36,250 nucleotides of DNA. Source: Acidobacteriaceae bacterium. GTDB taxonomy: Bacteria > Acidobacteriota > Terriglobia > Terriglobales > Acidobacteriaceae. Position 1 is the first letter of the stretch. Every line of letters begins with the position of its first letter. Below, one piece after another: positions 1 through 7,657 of the stretch. Under the pieces are notes generated by a model. The model was given only the letters and a program-made list of their open reading frames with translations. It made no database searches and was not told the origin of the DNA. The position numbers were made by a program, and so were the translations under genes. The stretch lies in the NCBI GenBank assembly GCA_903642265.1, contig CAHJWN010000041.1:1-36250 (forward strand), read 5' to 3'.

Positions 1-57
1 CAATCCACCCTCAACGTCACCCCTCCGTAGTTGTCTCATCCCTCATTTGCCTTCTCC

Positions 58-86
58 CTTTGTCATTCCCAGAGGGATTCTGCGTC
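58..86. repeat. Short dispersed intergenic repeat, copy A (imperfect)
   Basis: The stretch reads tgtcattcccagagggattc followed by tgcg. The same motif recurs near 16170 as tgtcattcccgaagggaatc plus tgcg, where the inner part is a cleaner hairpin (ATTCCC, GAA loop, GGGAAT). Here the right arm has mutated (gggatt), so the stem is weaker. It lies upstream of the first lipoprotein gene. Motifs of this style are frequent between genes in Terriglobia as I recall them; that cannot be confirmed from this window alone. Confidence 0.5.
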
Positions 87-158
87 ATTCGTTGTTCCCT
101 GTCCTCCCACATCCGCAAAGCAATCCAGCGAATTACCTTGACTTCCCCTCCGCCCTGC

Positions 159-1223
159 ATGTCCCATGCTGCAATGCACGACAAGCCTCAATCCTTCACC
201 CGGGTCTTAATACCATCACCCCGCCGCTGCCTCTTCGCCGCTCTCTCTACGAGCCTCGCAATCGCGACCACCGGCTGCCTTGGCACGCTCAATAAACACA
301 GTGTCGCCCTTGCCGACGCTACTGCTCCCGTCATCGACGAAGCATCCGCCACCTATCGCAATGTCCAAAGCCTTCACAATCGCAGCGTCGATACCGATGC
401 TGTGACCCAGTTCGATCAGGCTTCCCCCGTCTACAATCCCCGCAGCTTAAAGCCCCTGCTGACGGAAACGGACATCCAGGTCCGCCTCGCCGTGCTGCTT
501 GCCCTGCAGTGCTACGTCAAGACACTCGTCGAAATCACAAGTGGCACCAGCTCACCCGCGCTTGACGCCGCGTCGAAGTCTGTCGCGAACTCACTCGCAA
601 GTCTTGGCAACGACGTAGCTCCCTCCTTCGGCATTCCTCCCGCTACCACGTCGGACACCGTGACCCAGACTGTCGCCACCGCCGGCACGTCTACTACCGC
701 AACAATCACGACCACATCTGCCGCGAAAACCATCAGCCCCGCCGTCCAGGCAGGGCTCGGCACAGCTGTGAATGCCCTCGGCCAGTTTCTTGTCTACCGA
801 ACGATCAGGAAAGAACTGCCATCGAAGATTGTTGCCATGGATCCTCACGTCCAGGAACTCTGCAAAGACTTTTTAGTGGATGTCGCCACACTTCAAAGTC
901 AAGAGAAGCTCGACTACGACAACATCATCGATGGCCAGACACTCTTCATTCGCCAGAACGGTGGGAATGCTCATCCCGCTCTCGAACCCGAGCAGCGTCG
1001 TCTGCTCATCATGCAGCTTCCCGGCATCGTTCGCCAGCAGCACGATACCGAAGACGGGCTTGCGCAACTCAAAGCGTCCCTGACTAAGCTCGCCTTCGTG
1101 CATCACGAACTCGCCGCCGAGGCGCAAGGCAATCATCCAGGCTCTATGACGAACACCATCGCCGATCTCTCAGCCGCCGGAGACAATGTCGGCAGGTTCT
1201 ACTCCTCAGTCTCGGCAAAATAG
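159..1223 (+). CDS. Predicted lipoprotein of unknown function
   Basis: The frame has several possible starts (60, 159, 174). I prefer 159 or 174, because a signal peptide then fits: basic residues (PSPRRC), a hydrophobic run (FAALSTSLAIA) and a lipobox-like ATTGC, with the Cys at residue 35 counted from 174. The mature protein should be anchored to a membrane by lipidation. It is about 350 residues, with a Thr/Ser/Ala-rich stretch near the middle that looks like a flexible linker and a helical second half (LEPEQRRLLIMQLPGIVRQ). No Shine-Dalgarno sequence is obvious. I recognise no family. Its stop is 29 nt before a second small gene that has its own ribosome site, so the two are probably co-transcribed and may work together at the envelope. 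The coding call rests on length, codon composition and the lipobox. Confidence 0.72.
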   Translation: MSHAAMHDKPQSFTRVLIPSPRRCLFAALSTSLAIATTGCLGTLNKHSVALADATAPVIDEASATYRNVQSLHNRSVDTDAVTQFDQASPVYNPRSLKPLLTETDIQVRLAVLLALQCYVKTLVEITSGTSSPALDAASKSVANSLASLGNDVAPSFGIPPATTSDTVTQTVATAGTSTTATITTTSAAKTISPAVQAGLGTAVNALGQFLVYRTIRKELPSKIVAMDPHVQELCKDFLVDVATLQSQEKLDYDNIIDGQTLFIRQNGGNAHPALEPEQRRLLIMQLPGIVRQQHDTEDGLAQLKASLTKLAFVHHELAAEAQGNHPGSMTNTIADLSAAGDNVGRFYSSVSAK

Positions 1224-1252
1224 CCTTCACTTCACCAGTCAGGAGATGCACC

Positions 1253-1636
1253 TTGCCCTCTCAACCGACGAGTCCTGAGAACACCCACCCAAGCTTCATC
1301 ACCACTCCCACAATCCCGCTCACCAGGGAGCTGCGGGACGCCTACCAGGACCTCTATGACACAAACGAAGCTGCCATCCAGGCGTCGAACGATCTCGCCG
1401 TTCTCGAGGCTCTTGCGCCTTCGCAGACAAACATTCGCAACGTCCTCACCAAGGACAATATCTATCGGGTAGAGCAAACCACCGCTCTGCTCAAAGCGCT
1501 GATCGATCAGATCAACGACACGAACGACGAACTCGCCTCCCTGAAGCTGAAAATTGCCGCCATCGCAACCAGGATCGCCACCGCTGGCACAATCATTACC
1601 GCAATCGACAAAGTACTCACGCTAAGCGGAGTTTAG
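1253..1636 (+). CDS. Small helical protein, partner of the upstream lipoprotein
   Basis: 127 residues starting at TTG. The start is supported by AGGAG at 1241-1245, seven bases upstream; the nearby ATG at 1246 is out of frame and stops quickly. There is no signal peptide. Residues from about 24 onward look like long amphipathic helices (LRDAYQDLYDTNEAAIQ, then VEQTTALLKALIDQIND), ending in an Ala/Ile-rich segment (IAAIATRIATAGTIITAID) that could be a membrane-associating helix or a coiled-coil end. The heptad-like pattern suggests oligomerisation. It follows the lipoprotein by 29 nt and very likely shares its transcript. No family recognised and no function proposed. Confidence 0.65.
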   Translation: MPSQPTSPENTHPSFITTPTIPLTRELRDAYQDLYDTNEAAIQASNDLAVLEALAPSQTNIRNVLTKDNIYRVEQTTALLKALIDQINDTNDELASLKLKIAAIATRIATAGTIITAIDKVLTLSGV

Positions 1637-1760
1637 TTCCCCAAAATGGATCCTGAGCGACCAGTGGTTCTTGCCCTAGCAATAGTCCCAACCGCAACCA
1701 GGAACCCCATGATCCTCACCCCGCCTGACCAACTCGAAGCACCCCGAACCATCTCAAACC

Positions 1761-1849
1761 ATCGCGGAACATCACGGAACCACCACGGAACCCTTGAACC
1801 ACTACGGAACACTTGATTCGATACGGAACCCTTGAACCACTACGGAACC
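1761..1849. repeat. Tandem repeat, three 19-nt units plus shorter degenerate units
   Basis: Three contiguous 19-nt units occupy 1793-1811, 1812-1830 and 1831-1849. The first and third are cttgaaccactacggaaca and cttgaaccactacggaacc; the middle unit differs at four positions (ttcga for accac). Just upstream, 1761-1792 contains 10-11 nt relatives ending in cggaac (atcgcggaac, atcacggaac, caccacggaac). The array lies in the 357-nt gap between the small helical gene and the convergent phosphatase gene. That gap holds no convincing CDS. Confidence 0.8.
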
Positions 1850-1850
1850 C

Positions 1851-1915
1851 GGGTGCCCCATCTTCGCGACAGCATCACCGTCGCCAAGGTGGGTCTTCGT
1901 GCTTCGCACGAACCA
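1851..1915. repeat. Palindromic intergenic element (two hairpins)
   Basis: Directly after the 19-nt array, cccatcttcgcgac (1856-1869) can pair with gtcgccaaggtggg (1879-1892), with two mismatches in a 14-bp stem. A second hairpin follows: ttcgtgc, loop ttc, gcacgaa (about 1897-1913). The style, GGTGCCCCATC followed by AGGTGGGTC, matches a dispersed repeat I remember from Terriglobia genomes, but only one copy is present here. It may also act as a transcription barrier between the converging genes at 1636 and 1994. No T-run follows, so a classical terminator is not claimed. Confidence 0.5.
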
Positions 1916-1993
1916 CTCCCCTCAAACCCGCAACAAACTCCAGCCACAACACTCACACCCAACCAGCCGCATCCGGATCAGGCTCAAGTACCA

Positions 1994-3256
1994 TTACAGA
2001 ATCCGCACCGCCACAATCGTCATATCGTCATACTGCTTCGCTCCATCCGCAAAGCAATCTACCGCATGACACAGTTCTTCCGTTAACAGATGGAGCCGGT
2101 CACCCGTATGCGACATCACCACGCGGTCAACCTCTTCCTCTTCCCAGAAATCCCCCGCCTCATTACAAGCTTCGACCATGCCGTCCGACACGATCACCAG
2201 CAGATCGCCCTCGCGCAGCGCAGCCGTACACTGTTCGAAGTTGGCCTCCGGCAACAGCCCCACCGGCAACCCGCTCTCCACAAATCGCTCCAGCTTGCCA
2301 TCGGAGTGCAGGAGCAGCGGCTGCACCTGTCCCGCATTCACATACGTCAACGTCCGCCGGTCTGGCGAGATCACACCGCAAAACAGCGTCGAGTACCGCT
2401 CCGCCGTCGATGTCGAATACAGCGTCTCGTTCAGGTCATGCATCATCTTCGCCATGCCATCCAGATTGCCCGCTCCCCGCTGCAACAGGCTCCGCAGCAG
2501 CGTCTGTATGCTCGCCATCATCACCGCTGCCGGAATGCCTTTGCCGGAAACATCGCCCAGCGTCACCGCAAAGCTGCCATCATGCAGCGGCAGCAGATCG
2601 TAATAGTCTCCGCCAATCGATCGCGCCGGCCTGCAAAATCCTACGCAATCAAGCCCCGGAACGTCCTTTGGATTCTCGGGCAGCAGCCGCATCTGCACAT
2701 CGTGCGCCAGCGACAACTCGTGCTTCATCAGCTTCGCGCCGAGCGCTTCACGCCGCAGCCGGTCGCCTTCAATCGCATTCGCCGCAAAGTGGGCCAGCAG
2801 CCCCACCAGCCCCGCATCGGCTTCCGTAAACGGCGTCGGCTTGTTCAGCAGCTGCAGCGCCCCGATGACCCGGCCCTCGACCCGCAGTGGCACGCACAGC
2901 AGCCGCTTCGTCTGGTAGCCGCTCTTCTGGTCCACCTGCTTGTGCAGTCGCGGATCGTCGTTGATGTCATTGATCACCAGCACCCGGTCGTCATCGACAC
3001 ACGCACCTACAATCCCCTTGCTCATTGGGATCCGGATCTGGTCCATCCCATGCGCCAGCACCGTCCATAGCTCTTCGGTCGCCGCGTCAATCAGCCACAG
3101 GCTGCACCGGTCCGCCCCCACCAGGTCACGCGCAAAGTCCGCATTCAGCCGGATGATCTCATCTGGATTCTGCTCGCGGTCAATCCGCGTCGCATGGCTG
3201 AAGATCGCGCGCGTTATCTCTTCAGCGCTGGTTTCGTGCATCGCTTCAGCAATCAT
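1994..3256 (-). CDS. GAF-SpoIIE (RsbU-type PP2C) serine phosphatase
   Basis: A cytoplasmic signalling phosphatase. Residues about 30-180 form a GAF sensor domain (ADRCSLWLID, then KGIVGACVDD, RLLCVPLRVEGRVIGALQLL). The rest is a SpoIIE/PP2C phosphatase with its metal-binding motifs intact: SIGGDYYD, GDVSGKG, VSDGMVEA and the terminal DDMTIVAVRI. Family members dephosphorylate anti-anti-sigma factors in partner-switching pathways. No anti-sigma or STAS gene is nearby, so the substrate must be encoded elsewhere. I start at 3256 (MIAEAM) because AGAAGG lies six bases upstream; an in-frame ATG at 3277 would overlap that ribosome site. No membrane segments, so the GAF domain should sense an intracellular ligand or state. 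Confidence 0.9.
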   Translation of the reverse strand: MIAEAMHETSAEEITRAIFSHATRIDREQNPDEIIRLNADFARDLVGADRCSLWLIDAATEELWTVLAHGMDQIRIPMSKGIVGACVDDDRVLVINDINDDPRLHKQVDQKSGYQTKRLLCVPLRVEGRVIGALQLLNKPTPFTEADAGLVGLLAHFAANAIEGDRLRREALGAKLMKHELSLAHDVQMRLLPENPKDVPGLDCVGFCRPARSIGGDYYDLLPLHDGSFAVTLGDVSGKGIPAAVMMASIQTLLRSLLQRGAGNLDGMAKMMHDLNETLYSTSTAERYSTLFCGVISPDRRTLTYVNAGQVQPLLLHSDGKLERFVESGLPVGLLPEANFEQCTAALREGDLLVIVSDGMVEACNEAGDFWEEEEVDRVVMSHTGDRLHLLTEELCHAVDCFADGAKQYDDMTIVAVRIL

Positions 3257-3664
3257 GCAGGTCCTTCTCCTCATCACTAGGCTTCGCTGGAATGTATACG
3301 CAACAGCTTAGTCTTTGGAGGCGCGATCTGCGCACATAAACCCCTCCCTCAAGGCAGAAGCTGCAACGGTCTACCCCATGACTCGCCATAAGAGAGTGCG
3401 TCCACTCCCAAAACCGTTGCACACGAAGGTTACCGCAGACCTCATCTCATGCACGTACTTGGAGCGGTCCGGAGCGCGGCAAAGGTCTTGGACTTTGCGT
3501 TGGCGTGACCGCGTAACCTGCGCAACCCATCAATCCCGGAAGGCCGAGCGGAGCTCAACCGGACGCGATTCATCCACGGCGATATGGTCGAGATTACATG
3601 CCTGGTTTGTGCACTGCGTCACGCCCGCGCGGAGACCCTGCCTGAGCTCGCGTAGGCTGAATCC
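3257..3664. other. Gap without a convincing gene; possible decayed ORF
   Basis: About 400 nt between the divergent phosphatase and SRPBCC genes, presumably holding both promoters. One + strand frame has protein-like composition on both sides of an internal stop: from ATG at about 3450 (MHVLGAVRSAAKVLDFALA, then TGA), continuing in frame as RFIHGDMVEITCLVCALR and ending ETLPELA at a TAG just before the SRPBCC start. It may be a broken short gene. I do not recognise it and the coding call is weak. Confidence 0.3.
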
Positions 3665-4132
3665 ATGTTTACGTTGCGGGATAGTATTTTGATCAACGCG
3701 CCCATCGAGCGCTGCTTTCGCTTGTCCACCAGCATCGAAGTCGTGGCGCTGACCCTTGGCATGCGCCCGGTTGAAGGCAAGCTCAGCGGAATGATCCTGG
3801 CAAACGATCAGCTACTTTGGCGCGGTTGGAAGTTCGGTCTGCCGCAGATGCATGAAACCTTGATTACCGGCTTCGAGGACCCGCACTTCTTTCAGGACAC
3901 CATGGGTCGCGGGCGCTTTGCCACCTTCCAGCACGATCACCACTTCACCGCCATCGCCGGTGCAACACAGCTTCAGGATGAGCTGCGCTTCTCCATGCCG
4001 TTCGGATGGCCCGGCAAGTTGGTCGGCCAACTTGTGATGGTCCCGCATATAAAAGGCCTCTTGCAGCGAAGGTTTCGCTTGTTGAAGAGCCTTGCCGAAG
4101 GCGAAGGCTGGCAGCAGTACCTGAACGACTAG
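3665..4132 (+). CDS. SRPBCC-family ligand-binding protein
   Basis: 155 residues, the usual size for a single START/Bet v1-like (SRPBCC) domain. The N-terminus (FTLRDSILINAPIERCFRLS) is the typical first strand plus the helix-preceding I.AP.E.CF motif of polyketide cyclase/coenzyme Q-binding and related SRPBCC proteins. The middle (FQDTMGRGRFATFQHDHHF) and the closing amphipathic helix (LLQRRFRLLKSLAEGEG) also fit. These proteins bind hydrophobic ligands in a deep cavity; the ligand cannot be told from sequence. No signal peptide, so cytoplasmic. The next gene, an MDR oxidoreductase, begins 31 nt downstream on the same strand, suggesting a two-gene unit in which both act on small organic molecules. 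Confidence 0.8.
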   Translation: MFTLRDSILINAPIERCFRLSTSIEVVALTLGMRPVEGKLSGMILANDQLLWRGWKFGLPQMHETLITGFEDPHFFQDTMGRGRFATFQHDHHFTAIAGATQLQDELRFSMPFGWPGKLVGQLVMVPHIKGLLQRRFRLLKSLAEGEGWQQYLND

Positions 4133-4163
4133 CCGTGCATCTCACCGGATGAGGTGTTCGGAA

Positions 4164-5084
4164 ATGAAAGCTGTCGTCTTACACGAGTACGGTGGGCCGT
4201 CGAAGCTGAAGTATGAGGATTTTGACGATCCAGTCGCCGGCCCTGGCGAGGTGCTGGTGCGCGTGGCCGCGAGCAGCGTAAATCCTGTCGACTGGAAGAT
4301 GCGCAGCGGTGCAGCAAAGGAGCGTTTCCCGGTCCAGTTCCCCGGCATCCTGGGCCGCGACATCGCCGGTACCGTGCGCGCGCTGGGCGAAAGCGTTGTC
4401 CAGTTCCAACTCGGCGACAAGGTCATGGCTCTTGGACATCACGCTTACGCAGAGCTCGCCGTGGTCAAGGCGACTGACCTTTCGCTGGTGCCAGAAGGAC
4501 TCGACCTCGTCGAAGCTGCGGCCCTCCCGCTTGTCACGCTAACCGGCGAGTACGTCATCTCGCACGGCATCGGCTCAGTTCTTGAAGTCAAACAAGGTGT
4601 CACAATCCTCGTCTCAGGTGCCGCGGGCGCAGTCGGGCGTTCCGCAGTCTGGGTTGCAAAGAAGCTTGGTGCCACCGTGATTGCAGGCGTCAGGAAGTCG
4701 CAGTTGTCATCTGCGCAAGAACTCGGCGCGGACCAGGTGCTCGCGCTTGACGACAAAGAGGCAATGAGCAAGCTCGGGTTCATCGACGCCGTCGCTGATA
4801 CGGTAGGCGGCGAGACCGCGGAGATGTTGCTTGGCAAGGTGAAGCAGGGCGGAGTCTTCGCCTCGGTAGTCAGCATCCCGGAGAACGCGGCACTGAACCC
4901 GACCATCCAAACAACCCGCGTCATGACCAAACCGAACGCCGCAAAGCTGCGCGAGTTGGCAGAAGACGTGATCGCAGGAAAGCTGAAGATTCCAATCGAC
5001 CGCATGATCCCCCTCGAGGAAGCCGGCGAGGGCCAGGCGGCAGCGGAAAAGGGCGGCCTTGGCAAGATTCTGCTGCTGGCCTAG
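4164..5084 (+). CDS. Zinc-independent MDR-family NADP oxidoreductase (quinone reductase-like)
   Basis: Medium-chain dehydrogenase/reductase of the quinone oxidoreductase branch. The N-terminal GroES-like domain has the family openers KAVVLHEYGGPSKL, GEVLVRVAASSVNPVDWK and FPGILGRDIAGTV. The Rossmann domain carries the nucleotide-binding GAAGAVGRSAVWVAKKLGA. The catalytic and structural zinc cysteines of alcohol dehydrogenases are absent, as expected for this branch. The C-terminus (GKILLLA) is complete. The likely reaction is NAD(P)H-dependent reduction of a quinone or enone; the substrate is unknown. I start at 4164 because GAGG at 4151-4154 lies nine bases upstream; the earlier in-frame ATG at 4149 overlaps that site. 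Length, 306 residues, is normal. It follows the SRPBCC gene closely. Confidence 0.9.
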   Translation: MKAVVLHEYGGPSKLKYEDFDDPVAGPGEVLVRVAASSVNPVDWKMRSGAAKERFPVQFPGILGRDIAGTVRALGESVVQFQLGDKVMALGHHAYAELAVVKATDLSLVPEGLDLVEAAALPLVTLTGEYVISHGIGSVLEVKQGVTILVSGAAGAVGRSAVWVAKKLGATVIAGVRKSQLSSAQELGADQVLALDDKEAMSKLGFIDAVADTVGGETAEMLLGKVKQGGVFASVVSIPENAALNPTIQTTRVMTKPNAAKLRELAEDVIAGKLKIPIDRMIPLEEAGEGQAAAEKGGLGKILLLA

Positions 5085-5157
5085 GTAGCAGTATCAACGT
5101 CACCCCGGCAGTCGCAGGTGGATAAGTTAAGAAAGCGTCTCCCGAGTTCATGCTGCG

Positions 5158-5655
5158 TTACCCAGCGGGCGGGTTGACGTCGTCCGGGTAAAGCACTACA
5201 GACCTGTGGAAATGCTCGCCGCTGCTGGCAGTCTTCAGGCCGGAAGATGCCAGTTCAAGGTGAAGCAGGCGTCGCTCGCGCGACATCATCGGCGGGAAGA
5301 CGTAGGCGGTCGAAGTGGTGCGCACTTCCAGAACGGCAGACGTCGCAAGCCGCTTCAGTTCAGCGTCGCGCCGGGTTCTGAAGCCGTTTGCGTCGAAGAA
5401 GATCCGGTGGTGCTCTTCAGGCTCAAGCCTGAGGATCTTGGCTGCGATGTGCTCGATTGCATGGAGAAGCTCGCCGTCGCGTTCCGTTAGGAGAGGTGCA
5501 TCTGGGCCGGCGAGTTCCACAACCAGCTCGGGGCGGCATGGATCCTCGCCAGGATTGGCTGTGCGAATTTGAGCGGTGAGGCCGAAATCTGCTCCTACGC
5601 GGAGTAGCTCAATATATGCAGCAAGTTGCTTACGTGAATCTGTCAGGTTCGTCAT
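5158..5655 (-). CDS. jag: Jag/KhpB-like R3H-domain RNA-binding protein
   Basis: 165 residues. The C-terminal part has the R3H signature in its Jag form (PPMMSRERRLLHLEL, with the Arg-x3-His core), preceded by a divergent KH-like region (ERDGELLHAIEHIAAKIL, then HHRIFFDANGFRTRRDAEL). Jag/KhpB proteins bind single-stranded RNA and in many bacteria are encoded right after yidC. The position here, same strand and downstream of yidC, supports the name. It is short and lacks an obvious Jag-N domain, as is common outside Firmicutes. Unusually, it is separated from yidC by 154 nt that include a 16S rRNA-like scrap and an AT-rich tract, so it probably has its own promoter. Confidence 0.75.
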   Translation of the reverse strand: MTNLTDSRKQLAAYIELLRVGADFGLTAQIRTANPGEDPCRPELVVELAGPDAPLLTERDGELLHAIEHIAAKILRLEPEEHHRIFFDANGFRTRRDAELKRLATSAVLEVRTTSTAYVFPPMMSRERRLLHLELASSGLKTASSGEHFHRSVVLYPDDVNPPAG

Positions 5656-5780
5656 CTGACCGCCTTTAGACGCTTAAAGCTCAAGTGGCCGGGGCTGCGA
5701 TTTTGAAGCTATGTCCTCAACACAACATAAGATAACTTTGTTGATTAGTCAAAATTTTTATTTACACTATAAAACAAAAG

Positions 5781-5812
5781 AATGGAGTTGATCCTGGCTC
5801 AGAGCGTGCCTA
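5781..5812 (+). pseudogene. 16S rRNA 5'-end remnant with AT-rich leader
   Basis: At 5788-5802 the sequence is ttgatcctggctcag, an exact 15-base match to the universally conserved 16S rRNA 5' region (the 27F priming site). Just before it, aatggag (5781-5787) resembles the usual aatggagag that precedes that site; about two bases are missing. After it, gcgtgccta (5804-5812) matches a block that in acidobacterial 16S genes lies a little further in, so roughly 15 nt appear deleted. Upstream, 5725-5780 is strikingly AT-rich, like an rrn leader. No further 16S sequence follows: the match ends at the yidC stop codon, which reads antisense through the gccta. It is therefore a scrap, not a functional rRNA gene. 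Confidence 0.75.
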
Positions 5813-7657
5813 TCTCCGTGCCTGGAGTGTGGTGCTGGCATTGCCAGCTTTGCGGCGGGCACGTTTGGCTGCGATCTGGCGCATCTCCCGGCCAAGACTG
5901 GTGCGATTCATAACGGCCTGCTGCGCAATCCCGATGAGGTTGCCGACAGACCAGTAAAGCGCCAGACCTGAGGCATAGTTCCACGTCATGTAGCCTGAAA
6001 ATGCCGGCATCATAAACGCCATCATCTTTTGCTGCTGCGGATCAACGCCGGGCGAAGGCGTGTAGAACTGCACCAGGAACTGGCTTACCACCATGACGAT
6101 CGGGAGGATGTGGTACGGGTCCGCAGAGGTCAGGTCGGGCAGCCAGAACCAGCTGGCGTGCCTCAGTTCGACTACCTTCGGCAGCATCCCGAAGAAGGCG
6201 AACAGCAGCGGCATCTGGATCAGCGTCGGGATGCATCCCCCGAACATATTGACCCCATTGTCCTTCTGCAGCTTCATGATCTCGGCGTTCATGTCGTTGC
6301 GCTTTGGGTCGGTGACCTTGAACTTCTTGTAGCGCTCCTTGATGGCGTCCATCTGCGGTTGAATGCGCTGCATCTTCAATCCGCTCTGCATGGTCTTGAC
6401 GCGCAGCGGAAGAATCAGAAGATTGATGGCGATGGTTAGAAATACGATCGCCCATCCCCATGACCCCGCCCAGCCGAGCGTTACGTGCGAATGGAGGAAC
6501 TGCAGCGCGAGGAACAGATATTTGCCGATGATTCCGAAGAACCCGAAGTCAAGCAAAGGCTCAAGCGATGCAGTAGTACCCGTAGGATGAATGTTGCGCA
6601 GCACGTTGACGGCCTTCGGCCCAACGTAGATCCGGGTGCTGGTATGGCCAGAGGTGTCCCCGAGCGACGCTCCAACAACAGGGACCATAACAGGCTTGCC
6701 GTTCGATGATCCAAAGCCGGTGCGCTGTATTGTCTTCTGCACGTCGATCTCATTCGACATGGTCGAGACAGTTGCTGTCGCTGGCGAGTCGGGCAGGAAG
6801 ATGGTGGCGAAGTACATGTCGCTGACGCCGACCCACTCGAATGGACCGTTCAAGGTGTCGCCGTTCGAAACCTTCTTAGGCGCGATATGGTCTTCCTTGG
6901 TGTCGCGCATGGTGTCGAGCTGCGCGCTGCCGTAGGAGATCTGGTTGTTCTGATCGCCGAAGCCGCCAGGCCAGCTGATCAGCGCGCGGATGGGAACGCC
7001 GTTGCGCGTGACCAGTACGTCCGCATGGATCACGTAGGTCTCGTCGAAGGAAAATGTCTTGGTGACATCAAGACCGTTGGCTGCGTAGTGGAAGGTCAGC
7101 GGAGTGGACGCTGCCAGTGCGCCTGTCGCCGATGGAACGTAGAGGGCCTGGTTAATAGCAGCGGTCGTTGCAGAGTCGTAAGTGTAAAGCGAGAGCGGAT
7201 AGCCGAAAGCCTCGGCCGCCTGGCGGTGGACCAGGTCGAGTGGCTTACCCTGGTTGTCCTTCTGGCTTTTGAGGATCCAGCTTATTACGTCACCGCCGCG
7301 GTTCGAAAAGGTGATGTGGTAAAGCTCGTTCTCGACGACGGTGGTCGACTCGGCGGCCGCCTGGATGGCAGGGGTGGCCGATGCGCCCGTTGCAACGGGA
7401 GCGGCGCTGCCGGATGCAGGCTGGCTCATGCTCTGGGAAGTCGACTGCTGCGCTTGCTGGGCCTGGATGCCAGGCTGTGCCGTGGTTTGCGCAGTCTTCG
7501 CGGGCTCGACAGGCGGATTGGTCTTCTGCCGGTAATACTGCAGGCCGAAGAAGACGCCCACCATCACGATCATGACAAGGATGAGAGACTTGCTGTCTGT
7601 ACCGCCGCCCATGCCGCCTGCGCCGCCGGATTGATTCGGGTTTTTGAACTCTGCCAC
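5810..7657 (-). CDS. yidC: Membrane protein insertase YidC
   Basis: 615 residues, the Gram-negative form of YidC. The N-terminal transmembrane helix (ILVMIVMVGVFFGLQYY, about residues 26-42) is followed by a Gln/Ala/Ser-rich linker and the large periplasmic beta-domain (NRGGDVISWILK, then LISWPGGFGDQNNQ). The conserved Oxa1 core includes GWAIVFLTIAINLLILPLR with the hydrophilic-groove Arg, then MQRIQPQMDAIKERYK and GGCIPTLIQMPLLFAFF. The tail is basic (AAKRARRKAG), typical for ribosome contact. It inserts proteins into the inner membrane with or without SecYEG. The start is GTG at 7657, with AGGAAG shortly upstream. Its stop codon lies inside the 16S-like scrap. yidD and rnpA precede it on the same strand in canonical order, though with a 214-nt spacer after yidD. 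Confidence 0.97.
   Translation of the reverse strand: MAEFKNPNQSGGAGGMGGGTDSKSLILVMIVMVGVFFGLQYYRQKTNPPVEPAKTAQTTAQPGIQAQQAQQSTSQSMSQPASGSAAPVATGASATPAIQAAAESTTVVENELYHITFSNRGGDVISWILKSQKDNQGKPLDLVHRQAAEAFGYPLSLYTYDSATTAAINQALYVPSATGALAASTPLTFHYAANGLDVTKTFSFDETYVIHADVLVTRNGVPIRALISWPGGFGDQNNQISYGSAQLDTMRDTKEDHIAPKKVSNGDTLNGPFEWVGVSDMYFATIFLPDSPATATVSTMSNEIDVQKTIQRTGFGSSNGKPVMVPVVGASLGDTSGHTSTRIYVGPKAVNVLRNIHPTGTTASLEPLLDFGFFGIIGKYLFLALQFLHSHVTLGWAGSWGWAIVFLTIAINLLILPLRVKTMQSGLKMQRIQPQMDAIKERYKKFKVTDPKRNDMNAEIMKLQKDNGVNMFGGCIPTLIQMPLLFAFFGMLPKVVELRHASWFWLPDLTSADPYHILPIVMVVSQFLVQFYTPSPGVDPQQQKMMAFMMPAFSGYMTWNYASGLALYWSVGNLIGIAQQAVMNRTSLGREMRQIAAKRARRKAGNASTTLQARR

Noticed and set aside
110..125. 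16-base string catccgcaaagcaatc repeated exactly at 2044-2059
   Set aside because: The second copy lies inside the phosphatase coding sequence and there is no extended similarity; chance cannot be excluded and no function is suggested.
1813..3311. Long plus-strand frames opposite the GAF-SpoIIE gene (up to 338 codons)
   Set aside because: Pro/Ser/Ala/Arg/His-rich antisense shadows of a GC-rich gene with clear domains on the minus strand.
5117..5125. ggtggataa, one mismatch from a DnaA box, between two converging genes
   Set aside because: A single box with no neighbours and no AT-rich unwinding element; expected by chance in a window this size.
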